Positions 43,712-53,450 are shown, counted from the first letter of the stretch. The stretch is 64,000 nt of DNA from Pseudomonas fluorescens (GCF_019212185.1 NZ_CP078138.1:4880501-4944500), one strand, 5' to 3'. Notes: a model not told the origin generated them from the letters alone. A program made the numbers and translations.

Positions 43712-44644
43712 TCAACCACGCTTGGCATACAGCTTCGGCTCACCCGGTGGCCGGCTCTTGAAGCGCCGGTGGGCCCACAGGTATTGCTCGGGGCAGCCGC
43801 GCACCGCACTTTCGATCCATTGGTTGATGCGAATGCAGTCAGCCTCGTCGCTTTCCCCCGGGAAATTATCGAACGGCGCATGGATCACCAGGCGATAGCC
43901 ACTGCCGTCGGCCAGGCGCTCCTGGGTAAACGGCACCACAAGGGCCTTGCCCAGCTTGGCGAACTTGCTGGTGGCCGGAACCGTCGCCGCCATGATCCCG
44001 AACAGCGGCACGAAGATACTCTGCTTGGCGCCGTAGTCCTGGTCCGGTGCGTACCAGATCGCCCGGCCCGCGCGCAGCAGCTTGAACATGCCGCGCACGT
44101 CTTCCCGTTCGATCGCCAGAGAGTCGAGGTTATGGCGCTCGCGGCCACGGCGCTGGATGAAGTCGAACAGCGGGTTCTTGTGCTCGCGGTACATGCCGTC
44201 GATGGTGTGCTGCTGGCCAAGCAATGCCGCGCCGACTTCCAGAGTGGTGAAGTGCAGGGCCATCAGAATCACGCCCTTGCCCTCGCGCTGGGCCTGTTTC
44301 AGGTGCTCCAGCCCTTCGACATGGGACAGCCGCGCCAGGCGCTCACGGGGCCACCACCAGCTCATGGCCATTTCGAAGAAGGCGATGCCGGTGGAAGCGA
44401 AGTTTTCCTTGAGCAAACGCTTGCGTTCGTCGGGAGTTTTCTCCGGAAAACACAGTTCAAGGTTGCGTTTGGCGATGCGTCGGCGCTCGCTGGCGACCCG
44501 ATACATGCCGGCACCCAGCAGGCGACCAATCCAAAGAAGCCACGAATACGGCAACTGGACAACCAGCCACAGCAGCCCTAGACCGCACCATAGCGGCCAA
44601 AAACGTGGGGAAAGAAATGCAGCTCGAAATTGCGGGCGATCCAT
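43712..44644 (-). CDS. lpxL: Lipid A lauroyl/secondary acyltransferase
   Basis: A 310-residue inner-membrane protein with one N-terminal helix (about 16-38). It has the acyltransferase motif HFTTLE: His131 and Glu136 match the HX4D/E dyad of E. coli LpxL (306 residues). The PDQDYGAKQSIFVPLFG segment is also conserved. It adds a secondary acyl chain to lipid A. The true start is MDRPQFRAAF at 44644. The open frame continuing past that runs over minC on the other strand and is not coding. It is divergent from minC. Confidence 0.92.
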   Translation of the reverse strand: MDRPQFRAAFLSPRFWPLWCGLGLLWLVVQLPYSWLLWIGRLLGAGMYRVASERRRIAKRNLELCFPEKTPDERKRLLKENFASTGIAFFEMAMSWWWPRERLARLSHVEGLEHLKQAQREGKGVILMALHFTTLEVGAALLGQQHTIDGMYREHKNPLFDFIQRRGRERHNLDSLAIEREDVRGMFKLLRAGRAIWYAPDQDYGAKQSIFVPLFGIMAATVPATSKFAKLGKALVVPFTQERLADGSGYRLVIHAPFDNFPGESDEADCIRINQWIESAVRGCPEQYLWAHRRFKSRPPGEPKLYAKRG

Positions 44645-44765
44645 TAACGATTCCGGACGGACAACAAGGTCGCGCATTCTACAACGGTTCGACCCGGCTT
44701 GCGGGCCGCGGGCGTTCTCGTTATAAGTCTCGGCACTTTTAGCGACAAGCCGTTGTATGCCAACC

Positions 44766-45503
44766 ATGAGCCAAACCGAACCGCTAGACCAAGATCCCGT
44801 GTTCCAGTTGAAGGGCAGCATGCTCGCCATTACCGTGCTGGAGCTGGCCCGCAACGACCTGGAAACCCTCGACCGGCAACTGGCTGCGAAGGTTGCTCTG
44901 GCACCCAATTTCTTTAGCAACGCGCCGCTGGTGCTGGCCCTGGACAAACTGCCGGCCCACGAAGGCACGGTCGATTTGCCGGCGCTGATGCGTGTGTGCC
45001 GCCACCATGGCCTGCGCACCCTGGCCATTCGCGCCAGTCGCATTGAAGACATTGCCGCGGCGATCGCCGTCGACTTGCCGGTGCTGCCGCCGTCGGGCGC
45101 CCGCGAACGCACCCTCGACCTGCCGGAACCCGCAGCGCAGAAAAAACCGGAAAAACCACCCGAGCCGACGATCAAGCCGACCCGCATCATTACCTCGCCA
45201 GTACGCGGCGGTCAGCAGATTTACGCCCAAGGTGGCGATTTGGTAGTGGTTTCCTCTGTAAGCCCGGGCGCGGAACTTCTCGCCGATGGCAACATCCATG
45301 TATACGGCCCGATGCGCGGTCGAGCGCTGGCCGGGGTCAAAGGCGATGGCAAGGCACGGATTTTCTGTCAGCAAATGAGCGCTGAACTGCTGTCCATCGC
45401 CGGTCATTACAAGGTCTCCGAAGATCTGCGCCGCGACCCGCTTTGGGGGGCTGGGGTACAAGTCAGCCTGTCGGGCGACGTGTTGAACATCATTCGGCTT
45501 TAA
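44766..45503 (+). CDS. minC: Septum site-determining protein MinC
   Basis: A 245-residue FtsZ-polymerisation inhibitor. The N-terminal domain (1-about 100) is followed by an alanine/proline linker rich in [12 protein letters not shown], then the C-terminal beta-helix with the [20 protein letters not shown] strand that binds MinD. The ATG at 44766 (MSQTEPLDQ) is preferred over the ATG nine bases earlier, by family comparison. It is the first gene of the min cluster. Confidence 0.94.
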   Translation: MSQTEPLDQDPVFQLKGSMLAITVLELARNDLETLDRQLAAKVALAPNFFSNAPLVLALDKLPAHEGTVDLPALMRVCRHHGLRTLAIRASRIEDIAAAIAVDLPVLPPSGARERTLDLPEPAAQKKPEKPPEPTIKPTRIITSPVRGGQQIYAQGGDLVVVSSVSPGAELLADGNIHVYGPMRGRALAGVKGDGKARIFCQQMSAELLSIAGHYKVSEDLRRDPLWGAGVQVSLSGDVLNIIRL

Positions 45504-45584
45504 CGGATACTGCCGCATTTTCCAAGCATCTCTAAAACGTAGTGAAAACGGCTCAAACGAAGTAGGAAAATGGCAGAAAGCGGT

Positions 45585-45601
45585 GTTTACCAACGGTAAA
45601 C
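45585..45601. other. Inverted repeat in the minC-minD gap
   Basis: GTTTACC and GGTAAAC are exact inverted copies around AAC, in the otherwise gene-free 198-base gap before minD. It may mark a separate minD promoter or control site. Confidence 0.4.
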
Positions 45602-45701
45602 CCTGCCCCAGGCCTGATTCCAGCCAAGGCGGTCCGACTGCAGTCGTTTCAAGAGATGTTTTTCGGGGCTAAAAGTCCTTTTTCCTTAGGGGTGAAACAC
45701 C

Positions 45702-46514
45702 TTGGCCAAGATTCTCGTGGTTACATCCGGCAAGGGTGGTGTGGGTAAGACCACCACCAGCGCCGCTATCGGTACCGGCCTCGCAATGCGCGGTCACAAA
45801 ACAGTCATCGTCGACTTCGACGTCGGCCTGCGTAACCTCGACCTGATCATGGGTTGCGAGCGCCGCGTGGTGTATGACTTTGTCAACGTGGTCAACGGCG
45901 AAGCCAACCTGCAGCAGGCCCTGATCAAGGACAAGCGCCTTGAGAACCTCTACGTGCTGGCCGCCAGCCAGACCCGCGACAAAGACGCGCTGACCACCGA
46001 GGGCGTGGAAAAAGTGCTGATGCAACTCAAGGAGGATTTTGATTTCGTGGTCTGCGACTCCCCGGCCGGTATCGAAAAAGGTGCCCACCTGGCCATGTAC
46101 TTCGCTGACGAAGCGATCGTCGTGACCAACCCGGAAGTCTCCTCGGTACGTGACTCCGACCGCATGCTTGGCCTGCTGGCCAGCAAATCGCGTCGCGCCG
46201 AACGAGGCGAAGACCCGATCAAAGAGCACCTGCTGATTACCCGCTACCATCCAGAGCGCGTAAGCAAAGGCGAAATGCTCGGCGTTGAAGACGTCAAGGA
46301 AATCCTCTCGGTGACCCTGCTCGGCGTGATCCCGGAATCCCAGGCGGTGCTCAAGGCCTCCAACCAGGGTGTTCCGGTGATTCTCGACGACCAGAGCGAT
46401 GCCGGCCAGGCCTACAGCGATACCGTAGATCGCCTGCTGGGCAAGACCGTGGATCATCGATTCCTCGATGTACAGAAGAAGGGATTCTTCGAGCGCCTGT
46501 TTGGAGGCAACTAA
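45702..46514 (+). CDS. minD: Septum site-determining ATPase MinD
   Basis: A 270-residue ParA-family ATPase with the deviant Walker A KGGVGKTT at residues 11-18 and CDSPAGIEKGA as the B region. The C-terminal amphipathic membrane-targeting helix is the KKGFFERLFGG segment. It places MinC at the membrane and oscillates with MinE. The start is TTG at 45702, preceded by AGGGG. minE begins 3 bases after its stop. Confidence 0.97.
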   Translation: MAKILVVTSGKGGVGKTTTSAAIGTGLAMRGHKTVIVDFDVGLRNLDLIMGCERRVVYDFVNVVNGEANLQQALIKDKRLENLYVLAASQTRDKDALTTEGVEKVLMQLKEDFDFVVCDSPAGIEKGAHLAMYFADEAIVVTNPEVSSVRDSDRMLGLLASKSRRAERGEDPIKEHLLITRYHPERVSKGEMLGVEDVKEILSVTLLGVIPESQAVLKASNQGVPVILDDQSDAGQAYSDTVDRLLGKTVDHRFLDVQKKGFFERLFGGN

Positions 46515-46517
46515 ACA

Positions 46518-46772
46518 ATGAACCTTTTTGACTTCTTTCGTGCCAACAAAAAGCAAAGCACCGCGTCGGTAGCGAAAGAGCGTCTACAGATCATCGTGGC
46601 GCACGAACGCGGCCAACGCAGCACCCCGGACTACCTGCCAGCCTTGCAGAAGGAATTGGTAGAAGTGATCCGCAAGTACGTCAATATCGGCTCCGATGAC
46701 GTACACGTGGCACTGGAAAACCAGGGCAGCTGCTCGATTCTGGAACTCAACATCACCCTGCCCGATCGCTGA
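46518..46772 (+). CDS. minE: Cell division topological specificity factor MinE
   Basis: An 84-residue protein with the membrane-targeting start [16 protein letters not shown]. The MinD-binding region is [16 protein letters not shown], and the C-terminal beta domain contains the [16 protein letters not shown] strand. It stimulates MinD ATPase and sets the pole-to-pole oscillation. It is translationally linked to minD (TTGGAGGC ribosome site inside the minD end). Confidence 0.97.
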   Translation: MNLFDFFRANKKQSTASVAKERLQIIVAHERGQRSTPDYLPALQKELVEVIRKYVNIGSDDVHVALENQGSCSILELNITLPDR

Positions 46773-46818
46773 GTCGATCCGTCAGGTATCACGGCAGTTA
46801 GAACACCTGCTGATCCAA

Positions 46819-46907
46819 TGTGGGAGCGGGTTTGTCCGTGAAGGTTCAGGCACACTCAACTTCAGTGTTGGCTGTGCTGAACCTTCGCGGGCAAGCCCGC
46901 TCCCACA
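46819..46907. repeat. Long inverted repeat with REP-like arms between minE and rluA
   Basis: The arms starting TGTGGGAGCGGGTTTGTCCG and ending GGCAAGCCCGCTCCCACA pair over about 35 bases with few mismatches. The middle part AAGGTTCAGGCACA / TGTGCTGAACCTT is also paired. This is the largest hairpin in the window and should end or process the min transcript. Confidence 0.8.
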
Positions 46908-46927
46908 CGTTATGAGGCTGTTTTTTA

Positions 46928-47563
46928 ATGCCGCTGTCGAATATCCACATCCTCCATCAGGATGCCGCCGTCCTGGTGGTGAACAAGCCGACCCTGCTGC
47001 TCTCCGTGCCGGGCCGTGCCGATGACAACAAGGACTGCCTGATTACCCGTCTGCAGGAAAACGGCTACCCGGAAGCGCGGATTGTTCATCGCCTGGATTG
47101 GGAAACCTCGGGCATCATCCTGCTGGCCCGTGACCCGGACACCCATCGCGAGCTGTCTCGTCAGTTTCATGATCGTGAAACCGAAAAAGCCTACACGGCG
47201 CTGTGCTGGGGCCAGCCAGAGCTGGACAGTGGCAGCATCGACCTGCCGCTGCGCTACGATCCGCCGACCAAGCCACGGCACGTGGTGGATCACGAATTCG
47301 GCAAGCATGCCCTGACCTTCTGGCGCGTCCTCGAGCGTTGCGGCGACTGGTGCCGGGTCGAGCTGACACCGATCACCGGGCGCTCTCATCAATTGCGCGT
47401 GCACATGCTGTCCATCGGCCACCCGCTGCTCGGCGACGGGCTGTATGCCCACCCGCAAGCCCTGGCGGCGTATCCTCGGCTATGCCTGCACGCCAGCATG
47501 CTGAGCTTTACCCACCCGCAAAGTGGCGAGCGCCTGCGCTTCGAGTGCCCGGCACCGTTTTAA
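46928..47563 (+). CDS. rluA: RluA-family rRNA/tRNA pseudouridine synthase
   Basis: A 211-residue enzyme with the catalytic motif HRLDWETSG (Asp57) and the later GRSHQLRVH and GDGLYA segments of the family. Its length matches E. coli RluA (219), which modifies U746 of 23S rRNA and U32 of some tRNAs. No S4 domain is present, unlike RluC/RluD. It follows minE in the pseudomonad order. Confidence 0.9.
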   Translation: MPLSNIHILHQDAAVLVVNKPTLLLSVPGRADDNKDCLITRLQENGYPEARIVHRLDWETSGIILLARDPDTHRELSRQFHDRETEKAYTALCWGQPELDSGSIDLPLRYDPPTKPRHVVDHEFGKHALTFWRVLERCGDWCRVELTPITGRSHQLRVHMLSIGHPLLGDGLYAHPQALAAYPRLCLHASMLSFTHPQSGERLRFECPAPF

Positions 47564-47616
47564 GCGCATTCAATACCCCCAAGCCCCCTGTTGAAACCAG
47601 AAGGACGCCTGGCCAC

Positions 47617-48720
47617 ATGACGCCTATCACCTCCCCCGCGTCGACGCCCCTTGAGATCGCACCGCAACAGTTGCTGTATCTCATCTATGGCGACAAGGAC
47701 GTCTACCGGCGCGAAGCCAAGTTCAGCATGCTCACCGCCCTCGCCCAGCTCAAGCGCGGCGAGTCGCTGTGCATCAGGATCATGACCGATCGGCCGCAGG
47801 ACTACGCCGGCTGGCCGGTGGAGACCATCACGCTCGATGAACAGACCCTCAAGGGCTGGCAGGGCGATAATGGCTACATCCATCGCCGCAAGGCCTGCGC
47901 CATTACCCAGGGCCTGAGGCTGGCGGACAAGACCCTGTTCGTCGACACCGACACCCTGTTCCTGGAAAACCCGCTGCGATTGTTTGAAAAAATCGCCCCC
48001 GGGCAGTACGTGATGGATCGCTTCGAGTACGACTGGAGCACCGTTTGCGCACGCGCCGACTACGTCAAACTGGGCCAGCACCTGCAAGCCCACGGCATCA
48101 ATGCGCAGAACAGTTTCAAGCTGTACAACAGCGGCTTGTGCGGCGTCACTGCAGGCGACTCGGCGATGCTGGAGGAGTCGATTCGACTGATCGACGAATG
48201 GACCCGAGGTTCGTTCGATATTCACACCATCGAGCAAATTGCCATTTCTTTCGCCATGCGCGACAAACCGGTGCAGGAAGCGAAGAAGTTCGTGTATCAC
48301 TACTTCGCCGAGAAGAACTTTTTCCATGCCATGCAGAAGCACTTTTTCACCCAGCATGGTGAACAGTTCCGCCCACAATTGCCGGCGCTGTGCACCGAAG
48401 TGCCGCGCTGCAAGCCGATACCCTCGCCCTGGCAGCGGCTGCGGATCAAATGGAAGCTGCGCAATAAAAGCGACAGCCTGAAGAAAGTCGGCCGCGCCTT
48501 GTTGTACGGCAGCGCCGCCCCAGAGCATCCCTACTACGAGGTGTGCCGCCATGAGTGGTGGGAATCGGCCGCGCGGGAAATCCTGCGCTGGGACGAAAGC
48601 AAACAGCAGAAATTTTTCGGCCCCCACAAGGGACGCTGGCCCAAACAGCTGCCCAAGCCTGCCCGGGCAAATGACGAACAAACCATCATTGCTTACCTGC
48701 GCAAACGCCTGGCCGACTGA
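47617..48720 (+). CDS. GT-A-type glycosyltransferase-like protein
   Basis: A 367-residue cytoplasmic protein. The strand LFVDTDTLFLENP (Asp110-Thr-Asp112) is the DxD metal/nucleotide-sugar site of GT-A glycosyltransferases such as family 8. Preceding segments (QLLYLIYGDKDVYRREAKFS) form the first nucleotide-binding fold. Residues 225-367 are basic and tryptophan-rich (WQRLRIKWKLRNKS), a possible membrane-surface patch. The ATG at 47617 follows AGAAGGA. It is not in a cell-wall or polysaccharide cluster, so the acceptor is unknown. Confidence 0.8.
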   Translation: MTPITSPASTPLEIAPQQLLYLIYGDKDVYRREAKFSMLTALAQLKRGESLCIRIMTDRPQDYAGWPVETITLDEQTLKGWQGDNGYIHRRKACAITQGLRLADKTLFVDTDTLFLENPLRLFEKIAPGQYVMDRFEYDWSTVCARADYVKLGQHLQAHGINAQNSFKLYNSGLCGVTAGDSAMLEESIRLIDEWTRGSFDIHTIEQIAISFAMRDKPVQEAKKFVYHYFAEKNFFHAMQKHFFTQHGEQFRPQLPALCTEVPRCKPIPSPWQRLRIKWKLRNKSDSLKKVGRALLYGSAAPEHPYYEVCRHEWWESAAREILRWDESKQQKFFGPHKGRWPKQLPKPARANDEQTIIAYLRKRLAD

Positions 48721-48795
48721 TCCCGGCGCGCAAGCACTTGCCCAACGCGCCGGGGCAATACGTTAAACTCGCGACACTGCTGTCTGGAGCTACTT

Positions 48796-50085
48796 ATGCG
48801 CGAAGAGTTGAACCAAGGCCTGATCGACTTCCTCAGGGCCTCCCCTACCCCCTTTCATGCCACTGCCAGCCTGGTTCAGCGCCTGGAAGCGGCGGGTTAT
48901 CAGCGCCTTGACGAGCGCGAACCCTGGACCACCGAAGCCAACGGTCGCTACTACGTCACCCGTAATGATTCCTCGATCGTGGCCATCAAGCTGGGCCGTA
49001 ACTCGCCGCTGTACGACGGCATCCGCATGGTCGGCGCTCACACCGACAGTCCGTGCCTGCGAGTCAAGCCGCAACCCGAATTGCAGCGCCAGGGTTTCTG
49101 GCAACTGGGCGTCGAAGTCTATGGCGGCGCGCTGCTTGCCCCCTGGTTCGACCGCGACCTTTCGCTGGCTGGCCGGGTGACCTTCCGCCGCGACGGCAAG
49201 GTCGAAAGCCAACTGATCGATTTCAAGGCGCCGATTGCGATCATTCCCAACCTGGCGATCCACCTCAACCGCGAAGCCAACCAGGGCTGGGCGATCAACG
49301 CGCAAACCGAGCTGCCGCCGATCCTTGCGCAGTTTGCCGGCGACGAGCGCGTCGACTTCCGTGCCGTGCTGACCAATCAACTGGCACTGGAACATGGCCT
49401 CAACGCCGACGTGGTGCTGGATTACGAGCTGAGTTTCTACGATACCCAGGGCGCAGCCGTGATCGGCCTGCACGGCGACTTCATCGCCGGCGCGCGCCTG
49501 GACAACTTGCTGTCGTGCTACGCCGGCCTCCAAGCCTTGCTCACCGCCGATACCGAGGAAACCTGCGTCTTCGTCGCCAACGACCACGAAGAAGTTGGCT
49601 CCTGCTCGGCCTGCGGTGCCGATGGCCCGATGCTCGAACAGACCCTGCGCCGCCTGCTGCCTGAAGGCGAAGAGTTCGTGCGCACGATCCAGAAATCGCT
49701 GCTGATTTCTGCCGACAATGCCCACGGCGTGCACCCCAACTACGCCGACAAGCACGACGCCAACCACGGCCCGAAACTCAATGCCGGCCCGGTGATCAAG
49801 GTCAACAGCAACCAGCGCTACGCCACCAACAGCGAAACCGCCGGTTTCTTCCGCCACCTGTGCATGGCCGAAGAAGTACCGGTGCAGAGCTTCGTGGTGC
49901 GCAGCGACATGGGTTGCGGCTCGACCATCGGCCCGATCACCGCCAGCCATCTGGGCGTGCGCACTGTGGACATCGGCCTGCCGACCTTTGCCATGCACTC
50001 GATCCGCGAACTGTGTGGCAGCCATGACCTGGTGCATCTGGTGAAAGTGCTCAGCGCGTTCTACGCCTCGCGCGAATTACCCTGA
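48796..50085 (+). CDS. apeB: M18 family aminopeptidase
   Basis: A 429-residue zinc aminopeptidase of the M18 (ApeB/DAP) family. The metal ligands are His82 (VGAHTDSP), Asp236 (ARLDNLLS) and the Glu pair in NDHEEVGS (about 265), with the late [13 protein letters not shown]. It removes N-terminal acidic or other residues in the cytoplasm. The ATG at 48796 follows TGGAG. It is a single gene followed by a REP pair. Confidence 0.93.
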   Translation: MREELNQGLIDFLRASPTPFHATASLVQRLEAAGYQRLDEREPWTTEANGRYYVTRNDSSIVAIKLGRNSPLYDGIRMVGAHTDSPCLRVKPQPELQRQGFWQLGVEVYGGALLAPWFDRDLSLAGRVTFRRDGKVESQLIDFKAPIAIIPNLAIHLNREANQGWAINAQTELPPILAQFAGDERVDFRAVLTNQLALEHGLNADVVLDYELSFYDTQGAAVIGLHGDFIAGARLDNLLSCYAGLQALLTADTEETCVFVANDHEEVGSCSACGADGPMLEQTLRRLLPEGEEFVRTIQKSLLISADNAHGVHPNYADKHDANHGPKLNAGPVIKVNSNQRYATNSETAGFFRHLCMAEEVPVQSFVVRSDMGCGSTIGPITASHLGVRTVDIGLPTFAMHSIRELCGSHDLVHLVKVLSAFYASRELP

Positions 50086-50098
50086 TATTGATGATCCC

Positions 50099-50190
50099 CT
50101 GTAGGAGCGAGCCTGCTCGCGATGACGGTGTGTCAGGCAATGAATAGGTTGCCTGTGCCAGCCTCTTCGCTGGCAAGCCAGCTTCTACAG
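50099..50190. repeat. Pair of REP elements of two subtypes
   Basis: CTGTAGGAGCGAGCCTGCTC (50099) is followed about 45 bases later by TTCGCTGGCAAGCCAGCTTC (50166). The two are from different REP families, so they do not form one long hairpin. Confidence 0.75.
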
Positions 50191-50284
50191 TGAGGTGTAC
50201 GTAATCTCATTAAATTGACATTCGTCAGCTCACCCACCACAAACCCACCTACACTCGAACCCGTCCCTTGCCAAGGCTGTTGCC

Positions 50285-50461
50285 ATGATCTCGATGTCAC
50301 TGTTTTCCTCCATGCTGATCCCGATTCTGTCGGGCATGATCCTGTTGGCCATCGGCTTCAACTTTCGCGACAAGAATGCCGGTGTGTTCTCGATGTGGAT
50401 CGGCATGCTGGTGATCCTCGCCACCGTGGTCATCAAGATCCTCGCCAAGCTCAACGAATAA
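50285..50461 (+). CDS. 58-residue two-helix membrane peptide
   Basis: An open frame of 58 codons after an ATG at 50285. It starts MISMSLFSSMLIPILSGM, has two hydrophobic helices (about 5-24 and 34-52) joined by NFRDKNAG, and ends ILAKLNE. A weak AAGG site precedes it. The codon choices match those of neighbouring genes. It lies 79 bases before the mechanosensitive channel gene. No family is recognised, so coding status is inferred from membrane pattern and position. Confidence 0.6.
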   Translation: MISMSLFSSMLIPILSGMILLAIGFNFRDKNAGVFSMWIGMLVILATVVIKILAKLNE

Positions 50462-50540
50462 AAGCCGCCACTGCGCTCGCATTGGTCCTGCCCCCCTCGT
50501 ACACTCGGTCAACCTGTACCTGTTTGAGGTTGACCGCCTA

Positions 50541-52697
50541 GTGTTCGCTCGCCTGCTGGCCCTGCCCTCCACCTTGTTGCTATGCCTGCTGATGCTGTTG
50601 CCCATGGCACCGGCCCAGGCCGTTGGTTTGCCGAGCCTGCTGGGCAGCTCGAACAAAACCCAGCCGGAGGCCACCGAGCCTTTGGGGCAATCGCTGGACG
50701 AGGTGATCAAGTCGCTGGAGAACGACCAGCAACGAGCCAAGTTGCTGGCCGACCTGAAGAAGCTGCGCGACGCCACGAACAAAGCCCAGACGCCTGCCGA
50801 AGAAGGTGTATTGGGGTTGATTGGCGGCACCCTGGCGACGATTGAGAAACAGTTTTCCGGTGCCGACAGCCCAATCACCCGCTGGACCGACGAGCTCGAC
50901 CTGGCTCAGCAGGAATTCAACGCCCTGCTGCTGCCGGCCAACGAATGGCTGCCGATCATCTTCGGCTTCGCTGTGGTCCTGATGCTCTGGAGCCTGCTCG
51001 CCGCCGCCTTGATCTGGCTGGGCCATCGGGTGCGCATGCGCTTCGGCCTGACCGAAGAACTGCCGCAACACCCAAAGGCCCTCGACATGCTGCGCTTTGC
51101 CCTGCGCAAGCTCGGGCCGTGGCTGATTGCTTTGGTGATCACCGTCTATATGAGCTACGCCCTGCCCTCGTCACTGGGCAAGTCGCTGGCGATGGTGCTG
51201 GCCTATGCGCTGGTGGTCGGCACCTGCTTCTCGGCGATCTGCGTGATCGCGTTTTCCCTGCTCGACGGCCCGCACCGCCACCGCGCGCTGTACATCCTGC
51301 GCCATCAGGCTTTCCACCCACTGTGGCTGATCGGCAGCTTCGCCGCCTTCGGTGAGGCGCTAAACGACCCGCGCCTGGTGGCCGGCCTCGGTCCGCACCT
51401 GGCCCACGCCACAGCCACCGTGGCCAATGTCCTTGCGGCGCTGTTCACCGGGCTGTTCATCCTGCGCTTCCGCCGGCCCATCGCGCACCTCGTACGTAAC
51501 CAGCCACTGTCCCGGCGCCTGACCCGCCGTGCCCTGAGCGACACCATCGAAATCCTCGGGACCTTCTGGTATCTGCCGGCGCTGGTGCTGGTGGGCATTT
51601 CGCTGTTCGCCACCTTTGTCTCCGCCGGTGACACCAGCACCGCCCTGCGCCAATCGCTGATCTGCACCGTGCTGCTGGTGCTATGCATGGTGATCAACGG
51701 CCTGGTGCGTCGCCATGCCCTCAAACCGCAACGCGGGGCCAAGCGCCACGCGCTGTATTCGGAACGCCTGAAGAGTTTCTTCTACACCCTGGCACATCTG
51801 CTGGTGTGGCTGACGTTCATCGAACTGGGCCTGCGCGTCTGGGGCCTGTCGCTGATCCGCTTCACCGAAGGCGATGGCCACGACGTCAGCGTGAAGATCC
51901 TTGGCTTGGCCGGTACGCTGATTTTTGCCTGGCTGGTGTGGATCCTCAGCGATACCGCCGTGCACCTGGCCCTCACTCGCTCACGCAAGGGCCTGGCCAA
52001 CGCCCGCGCGCAGACCATGATGCCGCTGATCCGCAACGTGCTGTTCGTGGCAATTTTCATCATTGCGCTGATCGTCGCCCTGGCCAACATGGGCATGAAC
52101 GTCACCCCGCTGCTGGCCGGTGCCGGGGTGATCGGTCTGGCCATCGGTTTCGGCGCGCAGTCACTGGTGGCCGACCTGATCACCGGGCTGTTCATCATCA
52201 TTGAAGACTCCCTGGCTATCGATGACTATGTCGACGTCGGCGGCCACCTGGGCACGGTCGAAGGCCTGACCATCCGCACTGTGCGCCTGCGCGATATCGA
52301 TGGCATTGTCCATACCATTCCGTTCAGCGAAATCAAAAGCATCAAGAACTACTCACGGGAATTCGGCTACGCGATCTTCCGGGTGGCGGTGCCCTACAAC
52401 ATGGAAATCGACGACGCGATCAAACTGATGCGCGAGGTCGGGCAGAAAATCCGCACCGATCCCCTGCAACGCCGCAACATCTGGTCGCCCCTGGAAATTC
52501 AGGGCGTGGAAAGCTTCGAGTCTGGCAGCGCGATCCTGCGCGCCCGCTTCAAGACTGCGCCGATCAAGCAATGGGAAGTGTCGCGAGCGTTCAACCTGTC
52601 GCTCAAACGCCACCTCGACGAAGCCGGACTGGACCTGGCGACGCCGCGGATGAGCATTCAGGTGATGAATGTGGGCGGCGGCAAAGAGCAGGATTAG
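50541..52697 (+). CDS. MscS-type mechanosensitive ion channel
   Basis: A 718-residue protein with a signal peptide (about 1-27, ending AQA) and a periplasmic helical domain of about 100 residues. Around ten membrane segments follow. The MscS pore helix and beta-domain lie near residues 500-610, with AGAGVIGLAIGFGAQSLVAD as the glycine-alanine-rich TM3. The cytoplasmic cage follows (VEGLTIRTVRLRDIDGIVHT). It opens under membrane tension to relieve osmotic downshock. The GTG at 50541 has GAGG nearby. It is larger than MscS, similar to YbdG/YnaI-type homologues. Confidence 0.9.
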   Translation: MFARLLALPSTLLLCLLMLLPMAPAQAVGLPSLLGSSNKTQPEATEPLGQSLDEVIKSLENDQQRAKLLADLKKLRDATNKAQTPAEEGVLGLIGGTLATIEKQFSGADSPITRWTDELDLAQQEFNALLLPANEWLPIIFGFAVVLMLWSLLAAALIWLGHRVRMRFGLTEELPQHPKALDMLRFALRKLGPWLIALVITVYMSYALPSSLGKSLAMVLAYALVVGTCFSAICVIAFSLLDGPHRHRALYILRHQAFHPLWLIGSFAAFGEALNDPRLVAGLGPHLAHATATVANVLAALFTGLFILRFRRPIAHLVRNQPLSRRLTRRALSDTIEILGTFWYLPALVLVGISLFATFVSAGDTSTALRQSLICTVLLVLCMVINGLVRRHALKPQRGAKRHALYSERLKSFFYTLAHLLVWLTFIELGLRVWGLSLIRFTEGDGHDVSVKILGLAGTLIFAWLVWILSDTAVHLALTRSRKGLANARAQTMMPLIRNVLFVAIFIIALIVALANMGMNVTPLLAGAGVIGLAIGFGAQSLVADLITGLFIIIEDSLAIDDYVDVGGHLGTVEGLTIRTVRLRDIDGIVHTIPFSEIKSIKNYSREFGYAIFRVAVPYNMEIDDAIKLMREVGQKIRTDPLQRRNIWSPLEIQGVESFESGSAILRARFKTAPIKQWEVSRAFNLSLKRHLDEAGLDLATPRMSIQVMNVGGGKEQD

Positions 52698-52709
52698 TAG
52701 ATAGCCTGC

Positions 52710-53423
52710 TCAAACCACCTCGACCCCGACATGGATCGCATCGTGGCGCCAGAACTCCAGGTCACAGTCGATCAAGCGTTCATGCTGGTCATAATTGACC
52801 CGGGCAATCCGCAACCCCGGGCTCCCCGCCGACACCCGCAACGCCGCTGCCGCGTCCAGCGGCAATGAGGTCGGGACAATTTCGAAGCGCACCCGTCCGT
52901 AGTGCAAGTCGTAGTGCCGCGCGTACAACTCAGTGATCGACTGATTCAGATCGAATTCGAGAATCCCCGGGAAGTACTGCGGATTCAGATAGTGCTCAAC
53001 GTACAGCACCAGGCGCCCATCGATGCGTCGCGAGCGGCAGATCTGGATCACGCTGGATAGCGCCGGCAACTGCAGCCAGGCACAGACCGCCGCCGACGCT
53101 GGCTGCAAGCGTGCACTGATGACCTCGGTCGACGGCACTCGCCCCTGGGCACTGACCATCGCGTGAAAGTGACTGCGTTGCATCAGGTTGTAGGCAAGCC
53201 GTGGTGGGGAAACGAACCAGCCGCGACGCTCCTCGCGATAAATCTGCCCTTGGGCTTCCAGTTGTAACAGTGCCTCGCGCACGGTGATCCGCGTGGTGCC
53301 GAACAGCTCACTGAGCTTGCGCTCCGCCGGCAGTTTGCTCGCTGGCGTCAGCAAGCCGTGGTCGATCTGCTCCTGCAGCACCTGGCCGATGGCTGTGACC
53401 GCCTTGGTTGCCTCTTCACGCAT
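52710..53423 (-). CDS. GntR family regulator with UTRA ligand domain
   Basis: A 237-residue HutC-subfamily regulator. The N-terminal winged helix is seen in LPAERKLSELFGTTRITVREAL (residues about 31-52). The C-terminal UTRA chorismate-lyase fold (about 90-235) has YVEHYLNPQYFPGI as the ligand-pocket strand. It is divergent from the ABC-phosphatase operon, with two CTAG-centred palindromes in between. HutC-type regulators are usually repressors released by the pathway's substrate. ATG start at 53423. Confidence 0.9.
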   Translation of the reverse strand: MREEATKAVTAIGQVLQEQIDHGLLTPASKLPAERKLSELFGTTRITVREALLQLEAQGQIYREERRGWFVSPPRLAYNLMQRSHFHAMVSAQGRVPSTEVISARLQPASAAVCAWLQLPALSSVIQICRSRRIDGRLVLYVEHYLNPQYFPGILEFDLNQSITELYARHYDLHYGRVRFEIVPTSLPLDAAAALRVSAGSPGLRIARVNYDQHERLIDCDLEFWRHDAIHVGVEVV

Positions 53424-53436
53424 CAACGTTACCTAT

Positions 53437-53450
53437 CTGGACTAGACCAG
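53437..53450. promoter_or_regulatory. CTAG palindrome near the GntR gene
   Basis: CTGGACTAGACCAG has CTGG/CCAG arms and a CTAG centre, 14 bases before the regulator start. The UTRA-type consensus TGGTCTAGACCA is closely matched, so autoregulation is likely. Confidence 0.6.

Noticed and set aside
44645..45190. N-terminal extension of the LpxL frame overlapping minC
   Set aside because: The extension is a Ser/Arg-rich shadow of minC. The LpxL family start and membrane helix begin at 44644.
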